A DNA stretch of 38,582 nt from an uncultured Bacteroidaceae bacterium (GTDB lineage: Bacteria; Bacteroidota; Bacteroidia; Bacteroidales; Bacteroidaceae), in NCBI GenBank assembly GCA_944320785.1, contig CALUIR010000027.1, positions 1 to 38,582 on the forward strand, given 5' to 3'. This document shows positions 16,783-25,527 of the stretch, piece by piece (the stretch's first letter is position 1; the number at the start of each line of letters is the position of its first letter). Under the pieces are notes generated by a model. It was not told the origin of the DNA, did no database searches, and was given only the letters and a program-made list of their open reading frames with translations. The position numbers and the translations under genes are program-made.

Positions 16783-18110
16783 TCATCCAAAGTCAGTTCT
16801 ACCACATAATCTGTGTCGGTCGGTACTTCACCAAATTGCAGCAAGGTTCCTTGTTCATCCTGCGTGAACTTCACCTTCTTGCCGTCTTTGAACCGCACGG
16901 CCTTCTTCACTTTCGCAGTCAAGGGCAGGTACAGCCCGTTGTCTTGCAAGTTGAGGACATGGACGAACAGCCGGTTCCCCTTCTGTGTGGTCACGCCCCA
17001 ATCGTGAGGTTCCACCAATCCGCCGCGTGTCCCGTAGATGGTTTCCCCATATATCTGCATCCATTCACCGATTTCTTTCAGGCGCGACACAGCCGTTGCA
17101 GGCAATTCGCCGTTGGGCTGCGGGCCGATGTTCATCAGCAGATTGGCATTCATGCCCGCCGCTTTCACCAAATATTGGATTAAGGTGCGGGTGGATTTGT
17201 AATCTTGGTCCGTAATCTTGTATCCCCACATGCCGTTCATCGTCTGGCAAGTCTCCAACGGCAGGCGGCTGATGGCCTGCCCCGACAGTCCTGCCGTGTT
17301 TTCGCCGGGAAGGTCGCGTTCAAAGATTTGGATGTCTTCCCCCTCAAACGGCACTTGGTGGTGGTTGTTGCCGATAAGGCAGGCGGGTTGCAAGCGATGT
17401 ATCATGGCGTACTGTTCCGGGTATTGCCAGTCAAATCCGGGGTCTTGGTCATGGTCCCACCAGCCGTCAAACCAAATGGCACGTATCGGGCCGTAGTTCG
17501 TCAGCAGTTCCGTCAGTTGGTTGTTCATGAATTGATAGTATGTACTCCATTCGCCGTGCGTCTCGCGTCCTGTGCCGCGCCCGGTCCTTCCCAGCGGATA
17601 GTAGTCGTCGCGATACCAGTCCAAGTGCGAATAGTAAAGGTGGAGGGCGATGCCTTGCTTGCGGCATTCGTCGGCCAGTTCCTTCAGCACGTCGCGCTTG
17701 AACGGGGTGGCATCCACGATGTCGTAGTCCGACCATTGCGTGTCAAACATGGAGAACCCCTCATGATGGCGGGTAGTGAAGCAAATGTACTTGGCGCCTG
17801 AAGCCTTGATGGCGGCCACCCATTCCGCTGCATTGAATTTCGACGGGTAGAAGCCGGAAGCCAGTTTGGCATATTCCTGGTAGTTCAAGTCCTTGTTGTG
17901 CATGGTCCATTCGCCGGTAGCCAGCATGCTGTAAAGCCCCCAATGGAGGAAGATGCCGAACTTGTCGTCTTGGAAGGCTTTCCGTGACTGCATGTTTTCT
18001 TCGGTGGGCGTGTACCAGCCGGGTTGTTCTTCCGCATGCATGGCTTGCGGGAACGAACCTGCCATCAGCAATGTGCAGATGGCAGGAAAGAGGAAATGGT
18101 GTTTTTTCAT
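16779..18110 (-). CDS. GH29 alpha-L-fucosidase, secreted
   Basis: This 443-residue glycoside hydrolase family 29 enzyme is expected to cleave alpha-linked L-fucose from host or plant glycans. A signal peptide (MKKHHFLFPAICTLLMAGSF, cleavage near MHA-EEQ) sends it to the periplasm or beyond. Family motifs are FGIFLHWGLYS (51-61), TRHHEGFSMFD (113-123) and WFDGWWD, with Asp215 as the expected nucleophile, followed by LLMNIGPQPNGELP. A C-terminal beta-sandwich ends the protein. The start at MKK (18110) is preferred over nine extra residues upstream. It is the first gene of an operon with cutC. Linkage preference cannot be read from the sequence. Confidence 0.9.
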   Translation of the reverse strand: MKKHHFLFPAICTLLMAGSFPQAMHAEEQPGWYTPTEENMQSRKAFQDDKFGIFLHWGLYSMLATGEWTMHNKDLNYQEYAKLASGFYPSKFNAAEWVAAIKASGAKYICFTTRHHEGFSMFDTQWSDYDIVDATPFKRDVLKELADECRKQGIALHLYYSHLDWYRDDYYPLGRTGRGTGRETHGEWSTYYQFMNNQLTELLTNYGPIRAIWFDGWWDHDQDPGFDWQYPEQYAMIHRLQPACLIGNNHHQVPFEGEDIQIFERDLPGENTAGLSGQAISRLPLETCQTMNGMWGYKITDQDYKSTRTLIQYLVKAAGMNANLLMNIGPQPNGELPATAVSRLKEIGEWMQIYGETIYGTRGGLVEPHDWGVTTQKGNRLFVHVLNLQDNGLYLPLTAKVKKAVRFKDGKKVKFTQDEQGTLLQFGEVPTDTDYVVELTLDE

Positions 18111-18134
18111 AATTGGGTTTCGATTGATGTCCCG

Positions 18135-18165
18135 CAAAGATAGTGAAAGGCGCGTGCAGAGGCAA
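18135..18165 (-). promoter_or_regulatory. Promoter for the fucosidase-cutC operon
   Basis: On the minus strand TTG (18163-18165), 20 bp, then TATCTTTG (18135-18142), 24 bases before the ATG at 18110. A second -7-like TATCTTTG at 18224-18231 has no -33 partner. Confidence 0.75.
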
Positions 18166-18278
18166 GCGGAAACCGGGTTTTCTGCGTGGCTCTGCCGAGC
18201 CGCATCCTATTCTTCGCAAGGTGCAAAGATAGGAACAAAACGGGAATATCCATGGGCTGCCCGGCGGAATATTTGCAG

Positions 18279-19640
18279 TCAGGCACTGCCCGGCTCCTCC
18301 TTCCGGCCTTTCCTCCGGTAATAGGCGAGCATGCCCACGGCGGTGAGGAAAGCGAATACATCTGATAAAGGCATGCTGGCCCACACGCCGTTCACGCCCC
18401 ACACCGCAGGCAAGGCGAGCAGGCAAGGCAACAAATAAATCAATTGCCGGGTGAGGGACAGGAAAATGGACACTTTCGCTTTCCCGATGGATTGGAAAAA
18501 CTGGGTGATGACCATCTGGCAACCTACCAAAGGATACATCATGACGCAGATGCGCAAGCCGGTTTCGGCGAACGCCGAAAGCTCTGCGTTGTCGGTAAAT
18601 AGGAATGTGATGGCGTGCGGGAAGCATTCGCAGGCGATGAATCCTGCGGAGGTGATGGAAATCCCTGCGATGATGCCGTATTGCAACGTGCGTTGCACCC
18701 GTTGGCGGATTTGCGCGCCGTGGTTGTAGCCTACGATAGGCTGCATGCCCATTGCCAGGCCCAACACCACCATGGTAAACAAAGTCTGCACCCGGTTGAT
18801 GATGCCGTAAGCCCCGATGGCAAGGTCGCCCCCATGCTCTTTCAGGCTGGTGTTGATGACCACCACGATGGCCGATGCGCAGGTGTTCATCAGGAAAGGC
18901 GACAAGCCGATGCTGAAGATGCTGGCGGCAATGCCGCCTTTCAGCCGATAGATGCCCCGCTCGAACCGGATGTAGCTGTCTTCCTGCCTGAAATGATGCA
19001 GAATCCATACCATGCCGACGAATTGGGACAGCACGGTGGCCAGCCCCGCGCCGAGCATGCCCCATTGCAAGCCGAAAATCAGGATGGGCGCCAGCACGAC
19101 ATTGCCCGCCAATGTCACCATGGAAGTCAACATGGCTTTGCGCGGGTATCCCGTGGCCCGCATCAGGTTGTTCAGCCCGATCATGGTGTAGGAAACGGGC
19201 GTGCCGAGCAGGATGACCCGCATGAAGTCGCGGGCATAGGGAAGGGTTTCCGCGCTTGCCCCGAAAAACACCAGTATCTCATCCAGGAAAAACAGGGAGA
19301 TGCTGCCGAACAGGATGCCGTTGATGATGCCCAGCAAAAGCACGTTGCCCAACACTTCGGACGCGCCGCGCCGGTCTTTCTGCCCCAAGCGGATGGAGGC
19401 GATGGTGGCGCCGCCCACGCCGACAAGCGTGCAGAAGGCCATCACCAAGTTCATCAACGGGAAAGAGATGGCCAGTCCTGAGATAGCATACGCCCCGATG
19501 CCATGGCCGATGAACACACTGTCGATGATGTTGCACAAAGAGGTGAGCGTCATGCCGATGATGGCCGGCAAGGAATACTGCACCAATAGTTTTCCGACAG
19601 GCGCTGTCCCTAAGATGTGCGGATTGTTCTGGGAGGGCAT
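18279..19640 (-). CDS. MATE family multidrug/cation-coupled exporter
   Basis: This 453-residue inner-membrane protein has about twelve hydrophobic segments in two homologous halves, as in MATE transporters. The first half opens PVGKLLVQYSLPAIIGMTLTS with the family-typical SLPAIIG and DSVFIGHGIG; the second half opens around SIGLSPFLMNTCAS. It should export drugs or metabolites using a Na+ or H+ gradient; the substrate is unknown. The C-terminal tail is short and basic (YYRRKGRKEE). A minus-strand -7 box TACCTTTG (19670-19677) lies 30 bases before the ATG. It is divergent from the HAD phosphatase gene. Confidence 0.92.
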   Translation of the reverse strand: MPSQNNPHILGTAPVGKLLVQYSLPAIIGMTLTSLCNIIDSVFIGHGIGAYAISGLAISFPLMNLVMAFCTLVGVGGATIASIRLGQKDRRGASEVLGNVLLLGIINGILFGSISLFFLDEILVFFGASAETLPYARDFMRVILLGTPVSYTMIGLNNLMRATGYPRKAMLTSMVTLAGNVVLAPILIFGLQWGMLGAGLATVLSQFVGMVWILHHFRQEDSYIRFERGIYRLKGGIAASIFSIGLSPFLMNTCASAIVVVINTSLKEHGGDLAIGAYGIINRVQTLFTMVVLGLAMGMQPIVGYNHGAQIRQRVQRTLQYGIIAGISITSAGFIACECFPHAITFLFTDNAELSAFAETGLRICVMMYPLVGCQMVITQFFQSIGKAKVSIFLSLTRQLIYLLPCLLALPAVWGVNGVWASMPLSDVFAFLTAVGMLAYYRRKGRKEEPGSA

Positions 19641-19684
19641 TGTGCGGCTTTATGTTTTTTTAAGCAGGGCAAAGGTAAGAAGAA

Positions 19685-19717
19685 TTTGCCTTTTTCAGGC
19701 AGAATGCGGTAACTTTG
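19685..19717 (+). promoter_or_regulatory. Promoter for the HAD hydrolase gene
   Basis: TTTG (19685-19688), 21 bp, then TAACTTTG (19710-19717), 25 bases before the ATG at 19743. It lies almost back to back with the MATE -7 box. Confidence 0.75.
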
Positions 19718-19742
19718 CCGCCGTTAAATCACATTAAACATC

Positions 19743-20396
19743 ATGACTGAAACCAACCAACCCATTGCCGCCTTGTTTGACTTTGACGGGGTGGTGGTCG
19801 ATACAGAGCCGCAATATTCCCAGTTCTGGGGTGAACAAGGGCGGCGTTACCATCCGGAAATTCCTGATTTCGCGCAATTGATAAAAGGCACCACTTTGGT
19901 GCAGATTTTCGACAAATACTTTCCCGGCGATGAAGAAGCGCAGGGCCGCATCCGCGAAGATTTGGTAAAGTTTGAGGCCAACATGGATTACACGTACGTG
20001 CCGGGCATCCAGGATTTCCTGTCCGATTTGCGCAACCACGGCGTGCGCCTGGCTGTCGTGACCAGCAGCGACCGCACGAAGATGGCCAGCGTGTACAAAG
20101 CGCGTCCCGAACTGAAAGCACAGTTCGACCGCATCCTTGTGGCGGAGGACTTTGCACGCTCCAAACCTTTCCCGGATTGCTACCTGAAAGGCGCGGAAGT
20201 GTTTGGCACGGTGCCGTCAAGGTCGTTTGTGTTCGAGGATTCCTTCAATGGCTTGAAGGCTGGCAACGCGGCGGGCATGACCGTCATTGGCTTGGCCACC
20301 ACCCATCCCGAGGCAGCCATCAGGGATTTGGCCGTGACGGTCATTCGCGATTTCCGGCATTTCGCCTACGATGACATGATGCGCCTGTTGCCCTGA
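19743..20396 (+). CDS. HAD-superfamily hydrolase, beta-phosphoglucomutase-like
   Basis: This 217-residue protein is a cytoplasmic phosphatase or phosphomutase of HAD subfamily IA. Motif I is FDFDGVVVDTE, with the nucleophile Asp and general acid Asp; motif II is VTSSD; the Lys motif is RSKPFPDCY; and motif III/IV is FEDSFNGLKAG. The helical cap (residues ~20-90) is the C1 type. The sequence pattern fits sugar-phosphate phosphatases or beta-phosphoglucomutase relatives; the substrate is not assignable. It is followed by panB, which has its own -7 box. Confidence 0.9.
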   Translation: MTETNQPIAALFDFDGVVVDTEPQYSQFWGEQGRRYHPEIPDFAQLIKGTTLVQIFDKYFPGDEEAQGRIREDLVKFEANMDYTYVPGIQDFLSDLRNHGVRLAVVTSSDRTKMASVYKARPELKAQFDRILVAEDFARSKPFPDCYLKGAEVFGTVPSRSFVFEDSFNGLKAGNAAGMTVIGLATTHPEAAIRDLAVTVIRDFRHFAYDDMMRLLP

Positions 20397-20399
20397 TGC

Positions 20400-20425
20400 C
20401 CGTGGCGTTCCCGCGCTTGCCACGG
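20400..20425 (+). terminator. Weak terminator candidate after the HAD gene
   Basis: CCGTGGC (20400-20406) pairs with GCCACGG (20419-20425) around a 12-base loop just past the stop at 20396. No T tract follows. Confidence 0.35.
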
Positions 20426-20513
20426 CCTGCCGGGAAAAAATATGGCGGGGAAACAGAGGCAGACTGGATAATAAAGCATAACTTTGCAGGCAATTTTTCA
20501 AAACCTAAAAGAA

Positions 20514-21329
20514 ATGGCTGGTTATATTACAGATGACACAAAGAAAGTGACCACCCGCCGCTTGCTGGAAATGAAGCAGAACGGGGAGAAAATATCCATG
20601 CTGACAGCGTATGATTACACGACGGCCTTGATTGTGGACGGCGCGGGAGTGGACGTGATATTGGTCGGCGACTCGGCGGCCAACGTGATGGCGGGCCATG
20701 CCACCACGGTTCCCATGACGTTGGATGCCATGATCATGTATGCCGCATCGGTCGTGCGGGGCGTGAAACGCGCTTTGGTGGTCGTGGACATGCCTTTCGG
20801 CACTTATACGAACCCTGTCGATGGCGTGAGGAATGCAGTGCGGGTGATGCAGGAGACGGGATGTGACGCCCTGAAACTGGAAGGAGGAAGCGAAATCTCG
20901 GAGACAGTCCGCAGAATCATCGAGGCCGGCATCCCTGTCATGGGGCATCTTGGGCTCACTCCGCAGTCTATCCATAAATTCGGGACGTATGCCGTGCGCG
21001 CCAAGGAAGAAGCGGAAGCACGGAAACTCCTCGACGATGCCCGCCTGTTGCAGGAGACGGGCTGCTTCAGCATCGTGTTGGAGAAGATACCGGCCGCGCT
21101 TTCGGCACAGGCCGTGGCCGGATTGTCCATCCCCGTCATCGGCATCGGCGCCGGGATGTGTGACGGGCAAGTGCTGGTCGTGGACGACATGTTGGGGAAG
21201 AACAAGGGATTCAAGCCTAAGTTCCTCCGCACGTATGCCGACTTGCACGCCGTGATGACGGATGCCATCGGGCGGTATGTGGCCGACGTGAAAAGCGGGG
21301 ATTTCCCCAATGGGAAAGAGCAATATTAA
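20514..21329 (+). CDS. panB: 3-methyl-2-oxobutanoate hydroxymethyltransferase
   Basis: PanB makes ketopantoate from 2-oxoisovalerate and 5,10-methylene-tetrahydrofolate, the first committed step of pantothenate and CoA synthesis. The 271-residue protein shows [13 protein letters not shown] with a metal-binding Asp, DMPFGTY with the second, [17 protein letters not shown], and the catalytic Glu in LEKIPAALS. The length is typical. The start [11 protein letters not shown] at 20514 replaces an upstream in-frame start that would begin inside the -7 box TAACTTTG (20479-20486). The acyltransferase gene follows after 19 bp. No other pan gene is in the window. Confidence 0.96.
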   Translation: MAGYITDDTKKVTTRRLLEMKQNGEKISMLTAYDYTTALIVDGAGVDVILVGDSAANVMAGHATTVPMTLDAMIMYAASVVRGVKRALVVVDMPFGTYTNPVDGVRNAVRVMQETGCDALKLEGGSEISETVRRIIEAGIPVMGHLGLTPQSIHKFGTYAVRAKEEAEARKLLDDARLLQETGCFSIVLEKIPAALSAQAVAGLSIPVIGIGAGMCDGQVLVVDDMLGKNKGFKPKFLRTYADLHAVMTDAIGRYVADVKSGDFPNGKEQY

Positions 21330-21348
21330 CGCCTTTCGCGCATAGCCT

Positions 21349-22317
21349 ATGGCCGTCAAGCGGATTGAAGAACTGGATTTCCTGAAGTGCGTGCTGATTC
21401 TGTCGGTCGTCACCATGCATCTGGTGTACATCGAGCAGCGTTTCCCTTATATGAAAGAAGTGATTGGCATGTACCAGGCATCCTGTTTCTTCCTGATTTC
21501 CGGTTATTTCGCCAGCATCCGCAAGCCGCCGGCCGCTTTCGGGCGGAGCATGCTTTGGCTTTTTGTGCCTTACATGGTGATGGAAACGGCCTACATTTTT
21601 GCTTCCTACGTGCTGCCGGTGCGCGAAGGAGCCAGCTCGGTTGCCCCGATGGCGGTGCTTCGCTACCTGTTTGCCGCGCCGGTAGGCCCGTATTGGTACT
21701 TGCACACATTGTTGCTGTGTACCATTTCTTATTATATTGTGTGGCGGCTTCCTGCCGCGCCGTTCACCCGCCTGCTGGCATTGGGCTTTTGCTTTTACGG
21801 CCTTTCGGAAGGATGCGGCCTGATGCTTTTCGCCAACACCCTCTATTTCCTGGCGGGCGTGGCCATTCGTGAGAGCCGCCTGCCCTTCACGTTTTTCTTC
21901 CCGGCCTCGTGGTGGGCGGTGGTGCCTTTCGTGGTGTTGTGCAGCTTCCCGGAAAACCTGTGGCGCGGCACGTTGGCCGGCGCAGCCATCAGCGGCTTGC
22001 TGTTCTGCTTCCTTTTGGCGGTGTACCGCCGTTTGCCGCATGCCGTGGCCCGCATGGCCAATTACATCGGCCGCCACACACTGGTCATCCTGCTGTTCTC
22101 GCCCTTGTTCACCTTTGCCGTCAAGCCGATGGGCGGCTGGTTTTCTTTCGACCCGACGGGACTCCTTTTCTGGCTGTTGGCGTTGGCCGTCAATGTGGCA
22201 GGCTGTTTCTTCGTGTCTTGGTGCCTGGACGCCCTCCATCTGTCACGCTGGCTTTTCGGGAAAAAGCGGGTGATGGAGCCTTTCTCCAAGGATGCGGACG
22301 GGGTCGCTGTCCGATAA
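21349..22317 (+). CDS. Membrane acyltransferase (acyltransferase 3 family)
   Basis: This 322-residue integral membrane protein has about ten hydrophobic segments. The N-terminus RIEELDFLKCVLILSVVTMH fits the acyltransferase-3/OafA family opening, in which a conserved His (here MHL) sits at the end of the first helix; FFLISGYFAS follows. Members O-acetylate or succinylate glycans or lipids in the envelope. It starts 19 bp after panB and is probably cotranscribed with it, though no pathway link is obvious. The acceptor is unknown. Confidence 0.8.
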   Translation: MAVKRIEELDFLKCVLILSVVTMHLVYIEQRFPYMKEVIGMYQASCFFLISGYFASIRKPPAAFGRSMLWLFVPYMVMETAYIFASYVLPVREGASSVAPMAVLRYLFAAPVGPYWYLHTLLLCTISYYIVWRLPAAPFTRLLALGFCFYGLSEGCGLMLFANTLYFLAGVAIRESRLPFTFFFPASWWAVVPFVVLCSFPENLWRGTLAGAAISGLLFCFLLAVYRRLPHAVARMANYIGRHTLVILLFSPLFTFAVKPMGGWFSFDPTGLLFWLLALAVNVAGCFFVSWCLDALHLSRWLFGKKRVMEPFSKDADGVAVR

Positions 22318-22427
22318 ATTGCATGTGCATTTCCTGATATATTACCGTGCTTCCGGCGTATTTCCCGGCAAGGCGGGCGCTTTTTCCGCATGCGCCAATC
22401 CGCATCCTCCGCAACGTTGGCAAGCCG

Positions 22428-22451
22428 TTTTTATGCTAAAGAACATAAAAA
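22428..22451 (+). terminator. Possible hairpin terminator after the acyltransferase gene
   Basis: TTTTTATG (22428-22435) and CATAAAAA (22444-22451) form a perfect 8-bp stem with an 8-base loop, about 110 bases after the stop. The remainder of 22318-22641 holds a promoter and a structured leader but no gene. Confidence 0.35.
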
Positions 22452-22485
22452 ATGAGGTGTCTGCGATGCTTTTTCCTTGGATTTG

Positions 22486-22518
22486 TTTGGAAGTATCAGG
22501 AGAAAGGCCGTACCTTTG
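22486..22518 (+). promoter_or_regulatory. Promoter for the redoxin-like gene
   Basis: TTG (22487-22489), 21 bp, then TACCTTTG (22511-22518). Transcription from here would give a leader of roughly 115 bases before the ATG at 22642. Confidence 0.65.
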
Positions 22519-22641
22519 CCGCACGTTTCAGGATAACACGCCTTTGATTCCCAACAAAATGGGGAAGAGGTGGCAAGAAAGTTCCGGGTGGAAACGGCTG
22601 CTGAGGGCAGCCCCGGATAGTATTCACTAAAACCAGATTGC

Positions 22642-23124
22642 ATGAAGCATGTAACAAGATGGCTTTTTGTTGTGTTATTTGTTAGTTCATTGACATCATT
22701 TGTAAAAAAGGACCGGCTTCCGGTCGGGCTGGAAGTAGGGGAAATGGCTCCCGCCTTCGGCCTTGCAGGCAACCGCCCGTTCGCGTTGGATTCCTGCAAA
22801 GGCGGGTATGTGCTGCTCAGTTTCTGGGCCAGCTACGATGCCTCGTCCCGGCTTCACAACGCACAATTGAACAACGTGCTGCCGGATTTGCCGGAAGAGG
22901 TGAAAATGGTCTCCGTGTCGTTCGACGACTACCGTTCGGTGTTCCGTGAGACGGTACGCGAGGACCGCCTCCGCTTTGCGGAGTGTTATTGGGAGAAGCC
23001 TGCTTCTTCCGTGTACGGACTCTATGAACTGGAAAAAGGTTTTGGCAATTACCTGCTGGATGCCGACGGGGTGATTGTGGCCAAAAACGTGACGGCATCC
23101 GAACTCCCATCTTATTTCAATTAG
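22642..23124 (+). CDS. Redoxin/TlpA-like protein lacking the CXXC active site
   Basis: This 160-residue protein has an N-terminal signal or anchor segment (TRWLFVVLFVSSLTSFV) and a thioredoxin-like fold of the AhpC-TSA/TlpA type: VGEMAPAFGLAG, the YVLLSFWASYDASSR strand, VSFDD, and the C-terminal YLLDADGVIVAKNV. At the place of WCPPC it has WASYDASSR, so both redox cysteines are missing; the two cysteines elsewhere (SCKGG, ECYW) do not form a CXXC. It is therefore probably not a thiol reductase; a binding or structural role is more likely. It has its own promoter and a leader with a hairpin, and lies upstream of the TPR-thrS cluster. Confidence 0.82.
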   Translation: MKHVTRWLFVVLFVSSLTSFVKKDRLPVGLEVGEMAPAFGLAGNRPFALDSCKGGYVLLSFWASYDASSRLHNAQLNNVLPDLPEEVKMVSVSFDDYRSVFRETVREDRLRFAECYWEKPASSVYGLYELEKGFGNYLLDADGVIVAKNVTASELPSYFN

Positions 23125-23134
23125 CGCTTTCCCT

Positions 23135-23256
23135 GAAAAGCGCATCTGCTTTTCCTGTAAAATGCGTGCATTTTACAGGAAAAATTTCACATTTTACATA
23201 GAAAAATTCCTGCACGATTAGTAATCGTCATGCCAGACGATTACTAATCATGCAGG
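23135..23256. repeat. Cluster of strong inverted repeats
   Basis: Three hairpins are stacked in 120 bp. The first is GAAAAGC/GCTTTTC (23135-23154). The second is a perfect 16-bp repeat, TTTTCCTGTAAAATGC, with a 2-base centre (23150-23183). The third is a 21-bp stem with one mismatch and a 6-base loop, whose core GATTAGTAATCGTC is at 23216-23229 and is repeated inverted at 23236-23249, flanked by CCTGCA and TGCAGG. CATTTTACA plus AAAAATT also recurs directly at 23169 and 23190. They may end the redoxin transcript, but the structure is far larger than a usual terminator. Confidence 0.75.
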
Positions 23257-23387
23257 CAAAAGTCCATAGGACATTTCGCAAAACATTGGAAGTTTTTTGC
23301 GGGATGCTTGGGGAGAATCCCGCGTTTTTTTCATGCTTTTGCGAATCACGGCAAGGAATGCCCGTTGTGAAAAAAAGTTTAGAGGCA

Positions 23388-23417
23388 TTGCCGCTTCACT
23401 CCAAATACTTACTTTTG
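23388..23417 (+). promoter_or_regulatory. Promoter for the TPR protein gene
   Basis: TTG (23388-23390), 19 bp, then TACTTTTG (23410-23417). The expected transcription start, about 7 bases on, leaves a very short leader before the ATG at 23433. Confidence 0.75.
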
Positions 23418-23432
23418 CCCAATCTATGAGCA

Positions 23433-25448
23433 ATGAGGAATCTGATGATAAGGAAACTGCTATTACTTCTGGTATTGTATCCTTCTTTTTTGTGGGCGCA
23501 GATTAACACGGACCGCGTGATGACCATCGGGCGGAACGCCTTGTACTTTGAGGACTATGTGCTTTCCATACAATATTTCAACCAAGTCATCAATGCCAAG
23601 CCTTACTTGGCAGAACCGTATTTCTTCCGGGGCTTGGCCAAGTTGAACCTGGACGACAACCGGGGAGCAGAGGAGGACTGCTCGGAAGCCATCCGGCGGA
23701 ATCCCTTCGTGGTGAGCGCGTACCAAGTGAGGGGATTGGCGCGAATAAAGCAAGAGAACTACCAAGGGGCGGTTGACGATTACCGGATGGCCTTGAAATA
23801 TGACCCGGAAAACATCGGCATCTGGCACAACATGGCCCTATGCGAGATGGAAATGGAGAATTACGACAAGGCGAAGGAAGATTTGGACCGCCTCCTGAAA
23901 ATCGCGCCGAAATACACGGACGCCATCTTGATACGTGGCGAAGTGTCGCTCAAGCAGAAAGACACCTTGCAGGCAAGGCGCGATTTCAACCTGGCCGTCG
24001 AAATGGAACCCTATGACGGGAAGGTGTGGGCTTCCCGCGCCATCCTGAACCTGCAGGAGAAGCGATATGCCGAAGCCGAGGAGGATTTGGACAAAGCCAT
24101 CCACCTGTTGCCCAAAACTGCGGGCAATTACATCAACCGCGCCTTGGCGCGCTACAACCAGAAAAACCTGCGTGGCGCCATGAGCGACTATGACACGGCA
24201 TTGGACATTGAGCCGAACAACTTCCTGGGACACTACAACCGGGGCTTGTTGCGGGCGCAAGTGGGCGACGACAACCGGGCCATCGAGGATTTCAACTTCG
24301 TCATCGGCCTGGAACCCGACAACATGATGGCTCTTTTCAACCGTGCCTTGCTGCTCGACCGCACGGGCGACTACCGGGGCGCCATCGAGGATTACACAAG
24401 GGTGATTGATGAATACCCCAATTTCTGGACGGGCTACCAGTGCCGCGCCGAGGCAAGGCGCAAGATAGGCGACGTGAAAGGGGCGGAAATGGACGAATAT
24501 GTGCTGCTGAAGGCAGAGATAGACCGGCAGAACGGCGTGCAGCCTTCCAACAACGCCGATGATGACGAAAACACCCGGAAGAAGTCGGACAAGGACATGA
24601 ACAATTACCGCAAGCTGGTGGTGGCCGATGAATCGGAAAACACCTCCCTCTACAAGAACGAATACCGGGGAAGAGTGCAGAACCGCAATGTGGTCATCAC
24701 GCTGGAACCGATGTATGTGCTGACTTATTATGAGAAAAACATCGAGGTGCGCCGCCAAGTACACTATTATAAATACATAGACGACATGAACCAGCGGCAT
24801 GCATTGCCGTTGCCATTGCTGATAACCAATCAGGAAAGGCCGCTGGCCGAAAAAGAGATTGCTGCCCATTTCGCTTCAATCGATGAACGCACTTCGGCCA
24901 TCGTTGCCCGCCCGGACGACGTGAATGCCTATTTCGCCCGGTCGTTGGACTTCTATCTGGTGCAGGATTTCGACAATGCCATCACCGACCTCACGCAGGC
25001 CATCCTGTGCGACGGGACGTTCTTCCCGGCCTACTTCAACCGCGCCTTGGTGCGCTACAAGCAGTTGGAATACCTTCGCGCAGAGGCAGAGATGGACCAG
25101 GTGAACCGCGTGAACGCCTCGGATGCGCCGCCTGCCCAAGGGCTGGATTACGACTTGGTGAAGAAAGACTTGGATAAAACCATCGAACTGGCGCCGGACT
25201 TTGTGTATGCTTACTACAACCGGGGCAATGTGCTTTCCGCCTTGAAGGATTACCGGGCGGCGATAGTGGATTATGACAAAGCGATAGAATTAGACGCCGG
25301 CTTTGCGGAAGCTTACTTCAACCGCGGATTGACGCACATTTTCTTGGGGAACAACCGCCAAGGCATTGCCGACCTGAGCAAGGCGGGCGAGCTGGGCATC
25401 GCGTCGGCCTACAACATCATCAAACGTTTTACCCGGCAGGAAGAATAA
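23433..25448 (+). CDS. Secreted/periplasmic tetratricopeptide repeat protein
   Basis: This 671-residue protein has a signal peptide ending in LWAQ. The N-terminal part (residues ~25-360) is a run of about nine to ten TPR units with the W-L-G-Y-A-F-A-P pattern (for example [20 protein letters not shown]). Then comes a charged linker with few repeats (~370-480, [16 protein letters not shown]), and then four more TPRs to the end. TPR arrays bind other proteins; the partner is unknown. The start at 23433 gives [10 protein letters not shown]; the internal ATG at 23445 ([12 protein letters not shown]) makes an equally good signal peptide and leaves a more normal leader. The same protein type commonly precedes thrS in Bacteroides genomes. 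Confidence 0.88.
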   Translation: MRNLMIRKLLLLLVLYPSFLWAQINTDRVMTIGRNALYFEDYVLSIQYFNQVINAKPYLAEPYFFRGLAKLNLDDNRGAEEDCSEAIRRNPFVVSAYQVRGLARIKQENYQGAVDDYRMALKYDPENIGIWHNMALCEMEMENYDKAKEDLDRLLKIAPKYTDAILIRGEVSLKQKDTLQARRDFNLAVEMEPYDGKVWASRAILNLQEKRYAEAEEDLDKAIHLLPKTAGNYINRALARYNQKNLRGAMSDYDTALDIEPNNFLGHYNRGLLRAQVGDDNRAIEDFNFVIGLEPDNMMALFNRALLLDRTGDYRGAIEDYTRVIDEYPNFWTGYQCRAEARRKIGDVKGAEMDEYVLLKAEIDRQNGVQPSNNADDDENTRKKSDKDMNNYRKLVVADESENTSLYKNEYRGRVQNRNVVITLEPMYVLTYYEKNIEVRRQVHYYKYIDDMNQRHALPLPLLITNQERPLAEKEIAAHFASIDERTSAIVARPDDVNAYFARSLDFYLVQDFDNAITDLTQAILCDGTFFPAYFNRALVRYKQLEYLRAEAEMDQVNRVNASDAPPAQGLDYDLVKKDLDKTIELAPDFVYAYYNRGNVLSALKDYRAAIVDYDKAIELDAGFAEAYFNRGLTHIFLGNNRQGIADLSKAGELGIASAYNIIKRFTRQEE

Positions 25449-25527
25449 CAATTTTTCGCCTGGAGGGACAAAACTCAAAAGAATTATTTATTTTTGCGGC
25501 AAAAATCGGAAAGCAAATTCATTAGAT

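Noticed and set aside
18138-18278. Second -7 box and repeated CCGGGCAG words between the MATE and fucosidase genes
   Set aside because: No -33 partner and only short direct repeats; not enough to call a regulatory site or a gene remnant.
18615-19481. 288-codon plus-strand frame opposite the MATE gene, and similar long frames opposite thrS, panB and the TPR gene
   Set aside because: Low-complexity His/Gln/Asp-rich translations without domains, lying wholly inside recognised genes on the other strand.
22560-22640. Cobalamin-riboswitch-like words (GGTGGAAAC, GGGCAGCCCC) in the redoxin leader
   Set aside because: The conserved core order and the ACTGT-type element are missing, and the downstream gene has no link to cobalamin.
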